A stretch of DNA of 64,000 nucleotides from Cricetomys ansorgei. Its lineage: Eukaryota > Chordata > Mammalia > Rodentia > Nesomyidae. The notes under the pieces were generated by a model that worked only from the letters and a program-made list of their open reading frames with translations, was not told the DNA's origin and did no database searches. The DNA lies in assembly GCA_026225945.1 (NCBI GenBank), contig JAMJFZ010001089.1, positions 4,698,501 to 4,762,500 on the forward strand, read 5' to 3'. Positions 22,301 through 35,842 of this stretch are shown one piece after another (within the stretch, counting starts at the first letter, position 1; each line of letters starts with the position of its first letter). The translations under genes were made by a program, and so were the position numbers.

Positions 22301-25010
22301 TCTGACTCCATCTGGCCACCGAGTAGGAGGATGCCATGGTAGGGAGGTACTGAGGACCATGGAGATCACCATAGAGCCTCCCACCATGCCAACCAAGCAG
22401 GCATGGTGAAGACAACAGCTGTGTAGTCAGACGGCTTTGCCTGGAATACCGATCCTAGCAGGTTGTCACCCAAGCCACTTAACCTTTCCACACTTACATG
22501 TATCTGAGTATAAATCAGAAAAGTAATAGAGACAGCTGCTTCGGACTGAGGCGAAACATATCCACAATGGTGTTTAGTACGCAGGAGGGGCTCTGTGTTA
22601 GCTATTAGTATTCCTACCTCTGCCTTCTACTGGCAGTAAAACAATTTCCGCCTATACCATGGAGGCAAGTGTGCATTCACAGCTCTGGAGAGTGTGCAGC
22701 ACACAGTCACTGGCTCCCCTCACTCTGCTGACATTTCTCCTAACATATCAGACTCAACCTTCAGTTCTCTCGAGTGCCAGGTACAGGCACACTCATCACC
22801 GGTGAAACTCATCTGGGCATGGTGTTAAGAAACACCCAAGTGAAAGGCTAGCAAACTGTAAAATGCACAAGGCCAGTAATCAATTAAAAGTATATGAAGG
22901 TAGTATTTTCCCTGAAGGGGTTTCATTACATCACAGGTTTACAGCATTTTTTTTTCTAATGTGTTTAACGTTGTTCATGAAAATGTATATATCTGACATA
23001 AAAATGAAGCCTTCGGGGCTGGGGATGCAGCTCAGTGGTAGAGTATGTGCCCAGCATGCAGAGGGCCAGCACTGCACAAAGAAAAAAAATGGAAATCTTC
23101 AAAATAAGAAATTAAGGCTGAAAACCACTTCCTTTAGAACTCAAAGCAAAACAAGCTACCAAAGGGTAAGCTGGAGACAAGGACTCTTCTTAGGGAAGAG
23201 GTCATATGTTTCTGTTTATAAAATAGTGTGGGAAACAACGTTAACATTTGCTTCATAATCTAAGCAAGTCTCCTACCTGTTACAGCCAGAAGAGCACCAA
23301 AGATTTTAATCAGGGCCAGAACGAAGGAGATTCCGAAGTATCCAGTGAGGGAAAACAGGAACGCATAGCCATAGGTCCGAACAGGATTCTGCAAGGGGTA
23401 AAATAGCCTGTTAGAAAAATACAAAGCAAACCCTGAGGTATCACACATTGAAATCAAGCTGCAGATTTTATGAACCTCTTGAGCAGTAATAAGCCATTCC
23501 ACAATGCAGTCAAGCAAACAATATTTGCTTAATAGGAAAATATTGATGAAATGAAAAAAAAAAAAACTCTTGATTTGTACATTTATCAACACCTTAAAAA
23601 TTAACTTACAGGGTAGAGAATGGGTTAAAAAATTAAATATCAATCATTTCTGAGATCATTTCATTTCTGATCTGCAATGTTGTATTCAACAAGTTACCAA
23701 ATTATATCAACAACAGCGTTCTTTGAACCAGGCAAAAACAGAGCACAGACAAAATGATCAAATGTAAGGCGTTTATTTTTAAAAATGCGATTAGTGCTTA
23801 CCTTTGAACAAAATGCCACTGCGGGGCCCAGTCCACTGGTGCATGACAATCCCAACAAAATGTACACAAAGCCGATGGAGTAGGAATATAAAACCTGGAG
23901 GAGGCAGAAGTAAAGCAGAAAAAGGACTATCACCCAAAAGGGGACTGACCAGTTTGAATACATAGAACAATTAATCTTCTCAATCAATGTTGCAAAGCAA
24001 AACATTTTAAAAGTAAAATCAGCCCTATGGCTGAAGTTTCTAGAAATAATGGCTGATTCTAGGGGATCAATACCCAGATACAGATACATATATATGAATG
24101 TAGATATATTATTATGTAGGAAAAATCCATGGCTGTACAGAACTTCCCATGCATGTTTACATTTTACTCAATTCTAGATTAATTGCTAAATTCGAAGACT
24201 ATTTTATCATTCTAAAAGTAGAAACATGACAAAACCCTTAAAGCTACTTATAAGACATAAAAAAATACCCTGAACATTGGAGTTTGCAAAAGATATGAAA
24301 TCATCACTGTGTAGTCTCCCCACTCACTGCTTACTCCGGCTGATCACCTTCCTCACTAAGGCACCCCAGCAGCTTCTGCCTGAAGCGCCTGCTACAGGTC
24401 TGCCGTGCTACCCTGTATGGGGGCCACTGCCCCGACCGTTCACAACTAACCTAATCTTACCCCATGTCCATCACCCAGTTTTCAAACAAACACACTGAAG
24501 CTTGAGGAAGGAGAGCTAGGAAGTAACTTAGGATACAAACTGAGGCTTCAGATTAAAGCCTGTCATCCTGTGTGCTCACCAGGTGACCCAGCCATGAAGA
24601 GTATAGTGACAGCAATCAAGAAACATCTATCAACGTTCAATTTAATGTTACTGAGATGTTACTAAGATGCCCTAGACAGTACTCAGACAGCAACAGAAAA
24701 ATCATGGTCTGTCTGACACACAGACACACAGAGATACACGATCTGTCTGACACACACACAGACAGATACACACACAGAGAGACTTTCCTTTATTAAAACA
24801 AAACCAGAAGATACTTTATCTGAAGAATCCTTTTAAAAACTAGTGGATATTTAAGAGGAACACTTGAGGAGACTGGAGAGACAGCTCAGGAGTTAAGACT
24901 GTGGACCGGAGAGTCAGGTCCTCAGCACTCATGTTGGGTGGCTCAAAACTGCCTGAAACTCTGGCTCCAGAGAGACCTTGGCCTCTGCTGCTACTACACT
25001 CATGCACTCG

Positions 25011-25042
<32 letters not shown>

Positions 25043-27834
25043 ATTAAAAATAAAAATATTTTTAAGACACTTGAATAAAGGGAAAGGCTTACCTTGGTCT
25101 TAGACTGAAAGACTCAAATATATAGGTGGCATGCCCCCAAATTAACTTGTAGTTCAATGCCACACCAGTGACAATCCCAGTGGGATTTCTAGTTATGTGA
25201 GGGTATGAGCACCCAGGAGTAACTGCTGGTAGTGAAACTCTCTAGCAAAGGAACACAGGTCCTAACAACGGGGAATGAACGAGGCTGCTCGTGCTTCTGT
25301 GGGCCACGGCAGAGATCAACTCTAGAGAATTCAGTTCTGACCCCCGTGTGAGAGAGGAGATAAAGAAGGCATCTGAAGGAAGTGGAAAGGGGGTGCCGAG
25401 GAAACAGGATTGGGCAGATGGCAGCCTCACGGAAGGAACCTTTTTAAGTTTTGGGTTTTAGCAGGATTTATTTAATAGAAAACGGAAATCATAAAACTAC
25501 TAGGCAACGTGAGTGAAATTTTTAAATTTTTAATTTTTTTTTTGAGTTGGAAAAGCCTTCTGGCATGTAGCCAGAAGCATCAATACAAAGAGAAGTTGGA
25601 CCAATAAGATTTATAAACTTCCACACTGAAAGTAACACAAAGAGAAGAAATACAAACAGAAGGAAAACAAGGTCATAAAGCAGTTTTTTAAACAGATAAA
25701 AGATTACAGAAACTAATGGGAAAAATATCGATCAATTGTACAATAAGAAAGGGCAGGTTTTCTTCTAACCTTCCATAGAATTGTTAACATGTTCACGAAA
25801 ATGATGAAGTGGCCTAGAGCATGTTAAGCCTTTGATACTGTAGCTGTTTCATAAAATCAGCCATGCGCCTTACAGACACGAGGGGAAGCAGCAGTGTGCT
25901 CACCATCTCAGAGTTGGAAGCATTGTGCAGTTTCATAGCTTTCTCCTGAACATTCCCAATGACAGCATCTGCACACAGCGCCAGGGAGATAAGCATCACA
26001 CCTACAAGGGATAAGACACTGAATGTAAGCAAGGTCAACCAGAGGTTTAACTGTGCTAGACACTAAAAGCAGATTGTCAATCCCATTTGGCTAGAATGCT
26101 GAATATTCTGATCTAAAACCTGCTTTGGTAAGCACACAAGTCATGATATTAACACAAAAAAAGACATATACACTAATAAACCAATTAATGCTGGCATCAG
26201 AACCTCTCTTCAACATCATGCCAAATAAAGTTCTACTTTCAGCTTGGATGGTATGGTTAAAAGAACAAGTATAGAAAGTCTTAGAAGATCTATTGGGATT
26301 GGTGGCTGAACAAAAATTTTGAGAGGGGGTTTACTACAAAAGCCAAATATATAGAGGAAATTCAAACACACAAAATGTCTTCCTAAAAGGTTCAATTTAA
26401 AAGGAAGACCCGGACGGTTGCGAACGTCATTTCTGTGGCACAGCTCCTGACTGGAACTCTACACATACTTCCCTATAAATTACATTCATATTCACGGACT
26501 CCACACTGTCCAGGTAGACTCTGTTGAAAAATGCAGCTATGACTTAGAATCTTGGGTAGCAACTGGAATGCCCAACCCTCTGTAGTTTTATAACCCTCGA
26601 TTCCACGGGTGTCTCCACTGTACTTAATGCAGCAGGGATTTTGTAAGTCTGCCAGCCAAACTGTTTCAGTAACTGTTGACATAAGCAAGCCTCCCTCTCA
26701 TGTCCATGAGGATAATGTAAACAATATTGTCATACACTGCAGTGATGGGTTCAATGGCACTGAGTCTGGGTGACATCACTCACTTCTGGGAAGCAGTATG
26801 CAGGTGTGCAAGGGGACAGGCCTGGCCGCCTCTGAGTTTCACGTAGCGAGGAAAGGGGTCACAGTTCCATCTGTGGGTAGGATGGGGCTCGCAAGCCTCT
26901 TGTCTTTACACGTAAGCGGTCACAGTGCATGTCCACGGGTGTGTGCTCCTCTTCATTTAAGCATTTTCAAAATTATTCTTCTGCTTGCTTTTTATCAATC
27001 TAACCATGGTGTTTATTGTCTAATCATATATTCTGACTTCAACTTGAATCTGAATGCTGTTTTATTAACTTCGATGCCAAATCTCTTCAGTTTTGAAGAT
27101 CTTCCAAGGAATATACTAACTTCTGAAAGGCTTTGAGACAAAGTCATGCTAAGAATGTTCCCAACAATGGCAACCACATAGTAACATCTGAATTTTACCT
27201 CAAACCTGGGGTGGGAGGTGCAGGTGTCTATTTTAGGGGAACATTTATTTAAGTAAGTCTGGAGGTTATTTGACATTTTAATTTGCATCTTTATCATTTA
27301 AGTAGCCAGATCTCCTTTAGAGGATAATACTCTAAAAACAGTATGGGGACCAGCACTTACCAGTTTCTTTCATGAAGTATGCCTGGCTTCTCATTCTTTC
27401 AAAATGTCCCCATGGAACTCAGGGAGGGAGAAGCACCAGGTGCCCTGGCTACCTTCCCTGGCTGTCTCCTCCTCTGTTGCCCCAGTCCTGCTGCATGCAT
27501 TCTCAGCCCTCCTTCCTGAAGCAACTAACCCTTGGTCCTCGTCCCCCAAAAGTGCCATGATTTGTTCTTGAGAGTTCTGATCTCTCTTGGTCTGATCTTT
27601 TCTTTCAAATAAAAGTTATCTTTCCTATTTATTAAACAGCATAGCAGATGGGGTATTGAAAAGGCCTGAGAAAGGTTTGTCTTAATCTTTTACAGGAGTT
27701 TCATAAATGGAGATTTGCTTTCTGACCTGGAACGGTGCACATAACCACAACTAGATGCTATCGTTCTATACCCATGTATTGCTTTCAAATTCTTGCTGTT
27801 TACAGAGAATTGTCTTAGGTCTAGCCACACGCAG

Positions 27835-27880
<46 letters not shown>

Positions 27881-30800
27881 TTCTGAATCAGGGGAATGAA
27901 TGGATCACCATGGAGAAACAGAAAACAATGGAGTTCAGGGAGTCCAGTGTATAGAAATGTTGATTACATTGTTTTTCTTAAAGATTAATTTTAAACAGGA
28001 TGAGGATACAGTGTGTAAGCAGAATGAATACACAGTTATAAACAATCTCAACACACAGTGTTAACCTGGTCACAGGCTAGGTGAAAGTCTGATTTGTGAG
28101 AGTAGGCTTCAAACAGCAGGGAAAACTGTTCCCACATCGTCTACCATCTCATTCTCTCCTCCCACAAGTTCTGTACAGGGCAAAATGTTCTCTCCATGCT
28201 ATGGGCCTGCAATCCACTCTTTCTTGGTTATAGTTTTTCTAAATTTAAGTTCGCTCACTGTAAATTTGTGCCTTCTCTAACTTTGTTTTTACAACTAGCA
28301 GAGCCAATGATGTCTTGATGTGAAAGTCTGTAACATAAAATGAAGGTTTCCTGAAAATTCTCGATCCTGATGGTAACAGCTGCGATAGTGAGCGTTCTCT
28401 GAAGTCCAGCAGTGAGGCTCCTGTGGAAGCTGAGGCACCAGGTTCCCTCAGGACTGTGGCTGTTAGAGGGCTGCCCCAAGAGGCCAAAATGGTTATTTAA
28501 GCCCATTAGCTCAGGCTGGTTAGCTAGGGCTAGTAAGACTGACTGATGACTAATCTGATTCTTGAGAAAAATTGTGAGGCTAATGTAACAAATATTTTCA
28601 TGATAGAAATGATTAGTTTATACTTTGTGCTTGCTGGTATTCCAATATTTCCCTTCTCCCTGTTCTCATAGGTGCTTTCTTGTTTTTGTTTTTCTGATCC
28701 AGAAGTTTTAAACGTTAGTTTAGTTAAGATAAATGATGGATGACACTGTGAGCTTAGTAAAATTCTTTCTGGAACTTAAGGAAAATACTGTATATACAGT
28801 AAACGCCCCAAGCACAATTTATCCAAATGGTCATTAAAATAAAAACAGGATCCTATTATTTATTCTTATCCCTGGACATGCTGCAATATTTATTTGGCTT
28901 TTAAAAAAAAAAAATCTAAATTTAGCCGACAAAACTCGGCACAGCACACAGTGGAGGACACTTGAAGTCACACAGTAACAGCTTTAATCATGTTACCGCG
29001 GTGACATCCCCGCAGCTCCGTGTGCATGTGCAGGTCAGCACACACGTGCAACTCTCATGTCTTCGACAGTTAATGCTTTAACTGGCAGCCTCCTGTCATA
29101 TACTACAGCAGCGTTACCTCTCTAGAGCTGTTGATACTTTTACATTTTTGCTAAGTCTGAAAGCCCTGTTAGGTGTGAGACTCATGGACATCACAGCATC
29201 ATTTAAGATCCTCATGGAATTTTACAAATTCTTATTCAGAATGAAATGTTTACGTAATTTAGGAATACAAATATACTCCTCACCTGTCAGATTAAAGTTT
29301 GGTACAATTGTGCTGTCAGCAAGAGTAAACCAGATCAGGCCGAGGCTCATGCATACTGCAGCGGACACATCTGCAAGGTTGTAACGTTTTCCTATGTAAG
29401 ACAAAAGGAAGCTGGCCTCATTATGCAAATCTTTACCCAGCATACTGTCAGATCACAGTGCCTTGCCAAGCAGAATAGGGATGTGCTGTTCATGTTTAAT
29501 GTCCAAACGTAGAGAACACTAAGATTAAGGCACACAACAATCCCAGGGGTTTAAGATTCAACCGGGCACCACATGTTCTTGGAAAATAGAAAGATCTTAT
29601 CTGTTATAACAGGAAAACGAAACAAAAACCAAAAGCACACATATGCGCTGCTTAATGGTGAGGATGTGCCCTGAAAACGCACCTTAGGGGTATTCTGTTA
29701 TTGTCTGACATCATCGGGGCACTTCCACAGACTGAGGTGGTTGTGAGGTCACTGGGCAATGGTATCTCCTGGGAGCATTTTCAGATATACAGTCTACTGG
29801 TGACCAAGCTTCCTTACACAGTGCATGACTGCAATTCTGTGAAAACTGAGAAAAGTAAAAGGAATTCTCCCCTATTTTAACTACTTGTGGAAACGTCTTT
29901 TAGCTAACGTATAATAAAAGGCTATAGATTTTCTTATAGTCTGTAAGTTTACCCATGGAAGGTTGTAATGGTATATTAAACACCATTTCAGCTTATAAAT
30001 ACCACGTGAAGACCACTAGGCAGGGGAGTATTCATTCAGTTTACTCTGCTCCTATTTAGAAAATGACTTGTATTCTAACTTTTGGTAAACATTATAAGGA
30101 AATATATGTGCCTATTCAGAATTTTTAAAGAGAATGAGGTATTTTTTTTTCCCATATGGACCACTATCCTGAAATGTCTAGTGAGATGACTGACACATTT
30201 CCATTGTAAAAGGTCAACTCTGGCTAGGTGTCTTGATGCGTACACTAGGTCAGACTACAGAAGCCCTTCAGTGATGGGAACAGCCTCGAGACAGGGACCA
30301 AGCTGCAACTCGCTCCACTGCCTCCTCCTTCCATCCAGCCCGACTTAGCCAGGCTCTCACTCATCAGAGAGATGCTGTACGTCAGGGAAGAAGCGGGTCC
30401 ATACAGATAGGCTCCACTGCGTGAATACAGCATTGTGGGGGCGCATTAAATTCCGAGATAAAATAAGATAGAATACTGGCTTTTCTCTTTTACGTCTAAG
30501 TTATGAACCACAAATATTATGGTATGTTAGAGAAATATCAATGTTTTTTATGACACCCTACTTTTGCCAGATACTGTATTATTACAATATCTAGAATAGT
30601 CATGAACAGTGTTGTGGACATTTACTGTTTTTCCTAATGCCAGATGCCACAACATAGCTGTGTGCTTTAAACAGTATAAAATATATTATTACTGTACCTT
30701 GAATAAAAACTCCTCCTAGCATAACAGGAATCAGTTTGCAGCACTTGAAGATGACTTGGGTGGGGTAATTCAGGTAGCCCAAGGAAGTGTTTGATAAGCC

Positions 30801-33800
30801 CATAGTACCCACAGTTAGAAAAGCTATAATCATGTAGGTTTTTCCTGGTATTCTGGAAGAGACAATTTTTAAAACCTTCATTGTGGGACCAAGTTTCATA
30901 TACTTTAAAGATGATGGCTTACAATGTGCTTCCCTGATTTTCTGGTTAGTGTTTCTGGAAATATACATTGGAAAAAAAATCATTCTTCTCAAGTTGTAAC
31001 GCTGCTTATCTGTACATGATACTGTTAAAGATCACAATATACTTTTAGTGAATCATCAATGAGGAATCTCAACTATGTGTTATAATAGTAAGAGACTTAC
31101 TGAAACTTAACTGATGTATAAACGCTGATCAGAGATTTTCTTTTTTTAACAGTAGCTCTAGGGACAGAAAAATACCATCTTGATTTAAATCATAAAAAAG
31201 AAATGATTAAAAAAACATGGATGGGCCTCTACAATGGCAAAGGCTCCAATCACTAAGGTTGTAAACTAACGTTTGAACTGCTTCGGTTTCCTAATGTTTC
31301 CATCCAGCACTAGGAAAAACGCAACCACCAGAACAGACAAAGAACTCTGGAGGAAGCTCATGGGCTTTACCACTCCAGGCCCGACTGCCACTGCAGCATT
31401 TTATAAACCACCTCTCTCTTCCATGTTACGAGAGTCAGCTGCAGGTAAAGATTCTGATGCTGTCTTTGTAACCTCTAATTTTTTAACTTTGGCTCTACCA
31501 GGGTTTCCTTTAGGAGATTCTGAATTTGGTATGTTTAGAACTTTAAGATATTAGTATGGGCACAGTCTCACTCTGACCAGTTATTAGTGGTTTAAAATAA
31601 TAATCTGGCATACTGGTGTGATGGGTACACATAATTTGATTATGCTGTGTACTTAGGTGGAACCTACATTTAAGCATTTGTACTGGCATTTCAATCAGGC
31701 ACAAAATTCCTCCAATTTATTCTTTTCTTCCTTTATTCTTATCTCATCTTCTCTTCTATCCATTCACCCATCTACCCATCCATCCATCCATTCATCCATC
31801 CATCCACCCACCCACCTACCCATCTACCCAACCACCCACCCACCCACCCACCCACCAATCCATCCATCCATCCATCCATCCATCCATCCATCCATCCATC
31901 TACCCAATTACCTACCTATCCATTCATTTACCCAACCACCCACCCATCCATCCATCCATCCATCCACCCATCCATTCATCCATCCATCCATCCATCCATC
32001 CATCCATCCATCCCTCCCTCCCTCCCTCCCTCCCAGGCTGGCCTCAACCTCAGATATAGCTGAGGAAAACCTTGAGCTTCTTTCTGATTTACTACCTGAG
32101 GCCGGGATGACAGGCATGTGCCACCAGGCCTGATTTCTGTGGTGTTGGTGACTGAACCCAGGACCTTATGCACACTAGGCAAAGACTCTACCAACTGGGC
32201 CATATCCCCAACTCTCTACATTTTTATATTGGTAGATATACTCTAATTTATTGGAATAATTCAATTGAAATACATTATTTACCTTTTCAACTGTGAGGTT
32301 TTTCCTACTTAAGTACTAATGTAGGAGTCAAGATTTAAAATCCACTGCAGAGAACTGGCTTGCCCATAGGGTATCCCTCAATTACTACAATACAATACAA
32401 TACAATACAATACAATACAACACTACACTGTATTTCCTCAGTGTCCCTGGAGACTGACACTGTCCTTAGCAGCAAAGGAGGAAACATCACTTTTCTAGCT
32501 AAGGATAAAAATCAGTCATCAAATTACCTCAGAGATAAGCTGTGAACAATGGTGGCCAGAAAGCAAAATTCCAGTCAGCAAACTAAAGAAGAAATGACTA
32601 CAAAAAGCAGAATACAGGAAGAAGGAGATTATCTTGAGGCTTAGGGGGCCTCAGGCAGAGGGTCCAACCATCAGAGGAACTTGCTCCATGACCTTATAAA
32701 AATCTCAGCCCTCCTCCAGGTCCTGGTTCCCTTCAGGTCCTTGGATAACAAGGAAGCTACATTTCATCGGCCTGCCTCCTGATTCCTTGCGCTTCTATTT
32801 TATTAAATTCCTCGGCTCCATCTTCAGAAATGGAGAAAATGCAATTTAAAAGAAAGTCCTTCAGTGCAAAATCAATATATTTCCTGTATCCAAAACTCAG
32901 GCAATGGCTGAAAAGTTGCTATTTGGTGGGCGATAGCACTGTGTTTCAAGCGCAGGAGCAGCGATGTTACTCCAAATCACACCCTCGAGCACAAGCAGAG
33001 GTCAGAGACTCTCCAGGTCTTGACGGAGTCAATGAAGGGCAGCGCCCAAACACATGATCTTTAATCTAAATCCTGTTCTCGTGCTAACATATCACTTCTT
33101 ATACAGACTTATGGAGAAAAAAACAACTGAGCAGACTGTATGTCAAACGCTAAAGGGCATGACATTCAAGGAAATCCAGAAATCACACACATGAAAAACA
33201 AGGAACCCTGTGCCTGGATGGAGCTCTGCTATAAAGTACCTCTGAAGACTTCAAGACAACGTACCTTATAAAGAAATGGTTTCACTTCACAGCTGTATGG
33301 GTTTTAAATCTAGAAATTCAAAATCTTTCTATGTTTAAATCAAAAGCAAGGTATCTTATTTTCAAATATTTTATGGCCACATGGCTAGAAAGCTGAGATA
33401 AACCTAGCCCAAAACACATTTCATCCGCCTGGCTGATACAGAGAGACGCTGCCTTCTTAAACTCAACAGTCAGGAACTGTACCCCAACTCCTATTAGGAA
33501 GCAGCAGTTCCCAAGAGAGAACGGATCATCAGTCCCTTGCTATTAGTTTTGGCAATTATATTTACTTACTTCCTAGTCTATGAACCACACTTATTTTGGG
33601 AGTTTTGGAGCATGAAAGCAATAGAGAAGATATTCTCACACTTGAGTACTTAATCACAAATGCTGTTAACAATTTACCAGCAATGAAATCTGGGAAATAA
33701 AATTAAATATATAAAGAAATTTCTTAGATCCCTCCAGTTAAGAATCTTGTGTAAATGGGTTTGAATATTTGAAATGGAATAATTACCTACGTATACACTT

Positions 33801-35802
33801 CAGAAGAATTACTGTGTAAAAATAAGAAGCTGAGATCTTAAGGCATCAAACATTTATACAAAAGATGGAATGTCACAATTGTCTTTATTAGCATTTAGCT
33901 GTGTCCCACAGACACATAAACACATGCATCCTAGACGTGATAAAGGAACAGCACGCTTCATTTGCTCCCAGATTGCACGCCCACATTCCTAACTGCCTTG
34001 TGTTTACGGTCATAGGATTACTGTACTTTGTTTGATATGCCATTAAAGATAAACAAAAGTAGTTTTTCAAATCTATACGGTGACTAATTGAAAAGATTTT
34101 CAAATAAGCACACTGGATTTAACAAAAAGAAATGTGTTCCTCCAGAATTTAGGAACACAGATCTCCAAACCAAGACAAGAATGTGTAAAAAGGGCTTGTA
34201 GGGAGAAGGGAAGGGCTGGGGGGGGGGGGAATTACAGAGGGTGGGTGGGAGTAAATACACATATGCAAAAATGCCAAAGTACAAATCACTTCAATTAAAA
34301 AAATAGAAATCTTGGATTTTCAGGTAAGGCAGTCCTAGTAGCCACCTCCATGTGACCTGGTGAAGAAACAGCAGCATAAAAAAGATTCTATTTCAAGAGA
34401 ATGGACACGTTAACAAGAATGAAGCCAAGCTACACAGCTCAGGCTGTTGTCTGGTGGGAGTTGGGGTATAACAAAAGCCTCATCCAAAAGGGAAGTCTTG
34501 GTGAAGACAGACAGCTCTGGGACACGGCCAGGAAGAACCTCCAATTCAGTGGTGGTTTTGGTGAGATTGATGTCTCAGGCAGACAAGTCAGTGCTGGAGA
34601 GGAATCTCACTCTGAGGGCAATGGCTGGGTACTACACTGAGGGAACCTACTGTTCAAAATGTATTTACCTGGGGTGGCCTAGAGACAGAGAACAACCACA
34701 AGTCAGAGAGCCTGCTGTAGGACCTGAGGACTCTGAAACCCCAGCAGGCTGCTTGACATCCACAGCTGCATCCCTCCAAGAGGGTGATGAGCACTCAAGA
34801 GGGCTGCAAAGTACAGATAGGAGCTTTGTCTGCACAGATCTCAGAGCTGTGTGTGTCTACACTCCCAGCACGCTTGGAACATGGACCCCTCCAGGCAGAC
34901 TTTCAGTGACACGGGGGATACTCTGTAAGGAGTATCACAGGAGGGTGAGGACCTGCTCAGCACACTGCAGAGACTCTGCTAGGTAGACAGATCTGAACTG
35001 AACATAAACACTCGTTCACTACCACAGAAACCATAGCAAGGACAGGAGGCCACAGGGCCACTTGCCTCTGCCAGCAAGAAATTGGCAGGACCCATAGGGA
35101 GGTGGCCATGGCTGCATCCTTCTTTCCCGAAGCTTCTCTTTCGTGGGTACATTTAGTAGTAGTTTTACTTTATTGTATTTAAAATAGATATATGTTTTTA
35201 CTTTTCTCCTTTGTATAGTCATCTAATTCTGTTTAGCCCTTCTTTCTCATTACCAGGCAAGCATTTTTCTTCTCTTCTCTTTATTCCTACTGTGTTCTTC
35301 CTCTATTCCTTTTAGCAATACTTTGACTTTAGAAAAATCCATATTTTTATTTTTTTATTCCCTTTTCTAACATATGTCTAATTTTGTTTCTGAACTTTCT
35401 CATTATTGGAAACTCTTTTCTCTATTGGTTTTTCATCTATCTATCTATCTATCTTTGCTTTTCTCTCTTTCTTTTTGTAACTCTCCTATTCTTTTTCCAT
35501 TTTTTCTTCTCTATTGTTCCTCCTTCCCACGCTGCTTCCATCTCATTCCTTCGCTATTTCCACATTTACCATAATCATTTTTATCATTAGAGCATGCTCA
35601 TCCTACATTCATTTTTGTCATTTTCTGTTTTATGTCACTGGAGATGTGCGAGCAGTATTTGACTTTAAGTGTATTTTATATCCTCTTAGATGTTGCTACG
35701 GTACCAGGGATCGAGCCTTTGAGAAAAGGCTGCTTTGTAGAGGATAGATAATAGATAGAACTGGAAGGGATACCCGACTAAGAGATGTGAAGACAGCTAC
35801 AA

Positions 35803-35842
<40 letters not shown>

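Noticed and set aside
31657..32133. 158-codon frame rich in HPSIHPSI repeats
   Set aside because: It is a translation of the CCAT tetranucleotide array.
34447..34986. 179-codon plus-strand open frame in intron 3
   Set aside because: Antisense to Slc35b3, no known domain. Probably chance or decayed L1 5' sequence.
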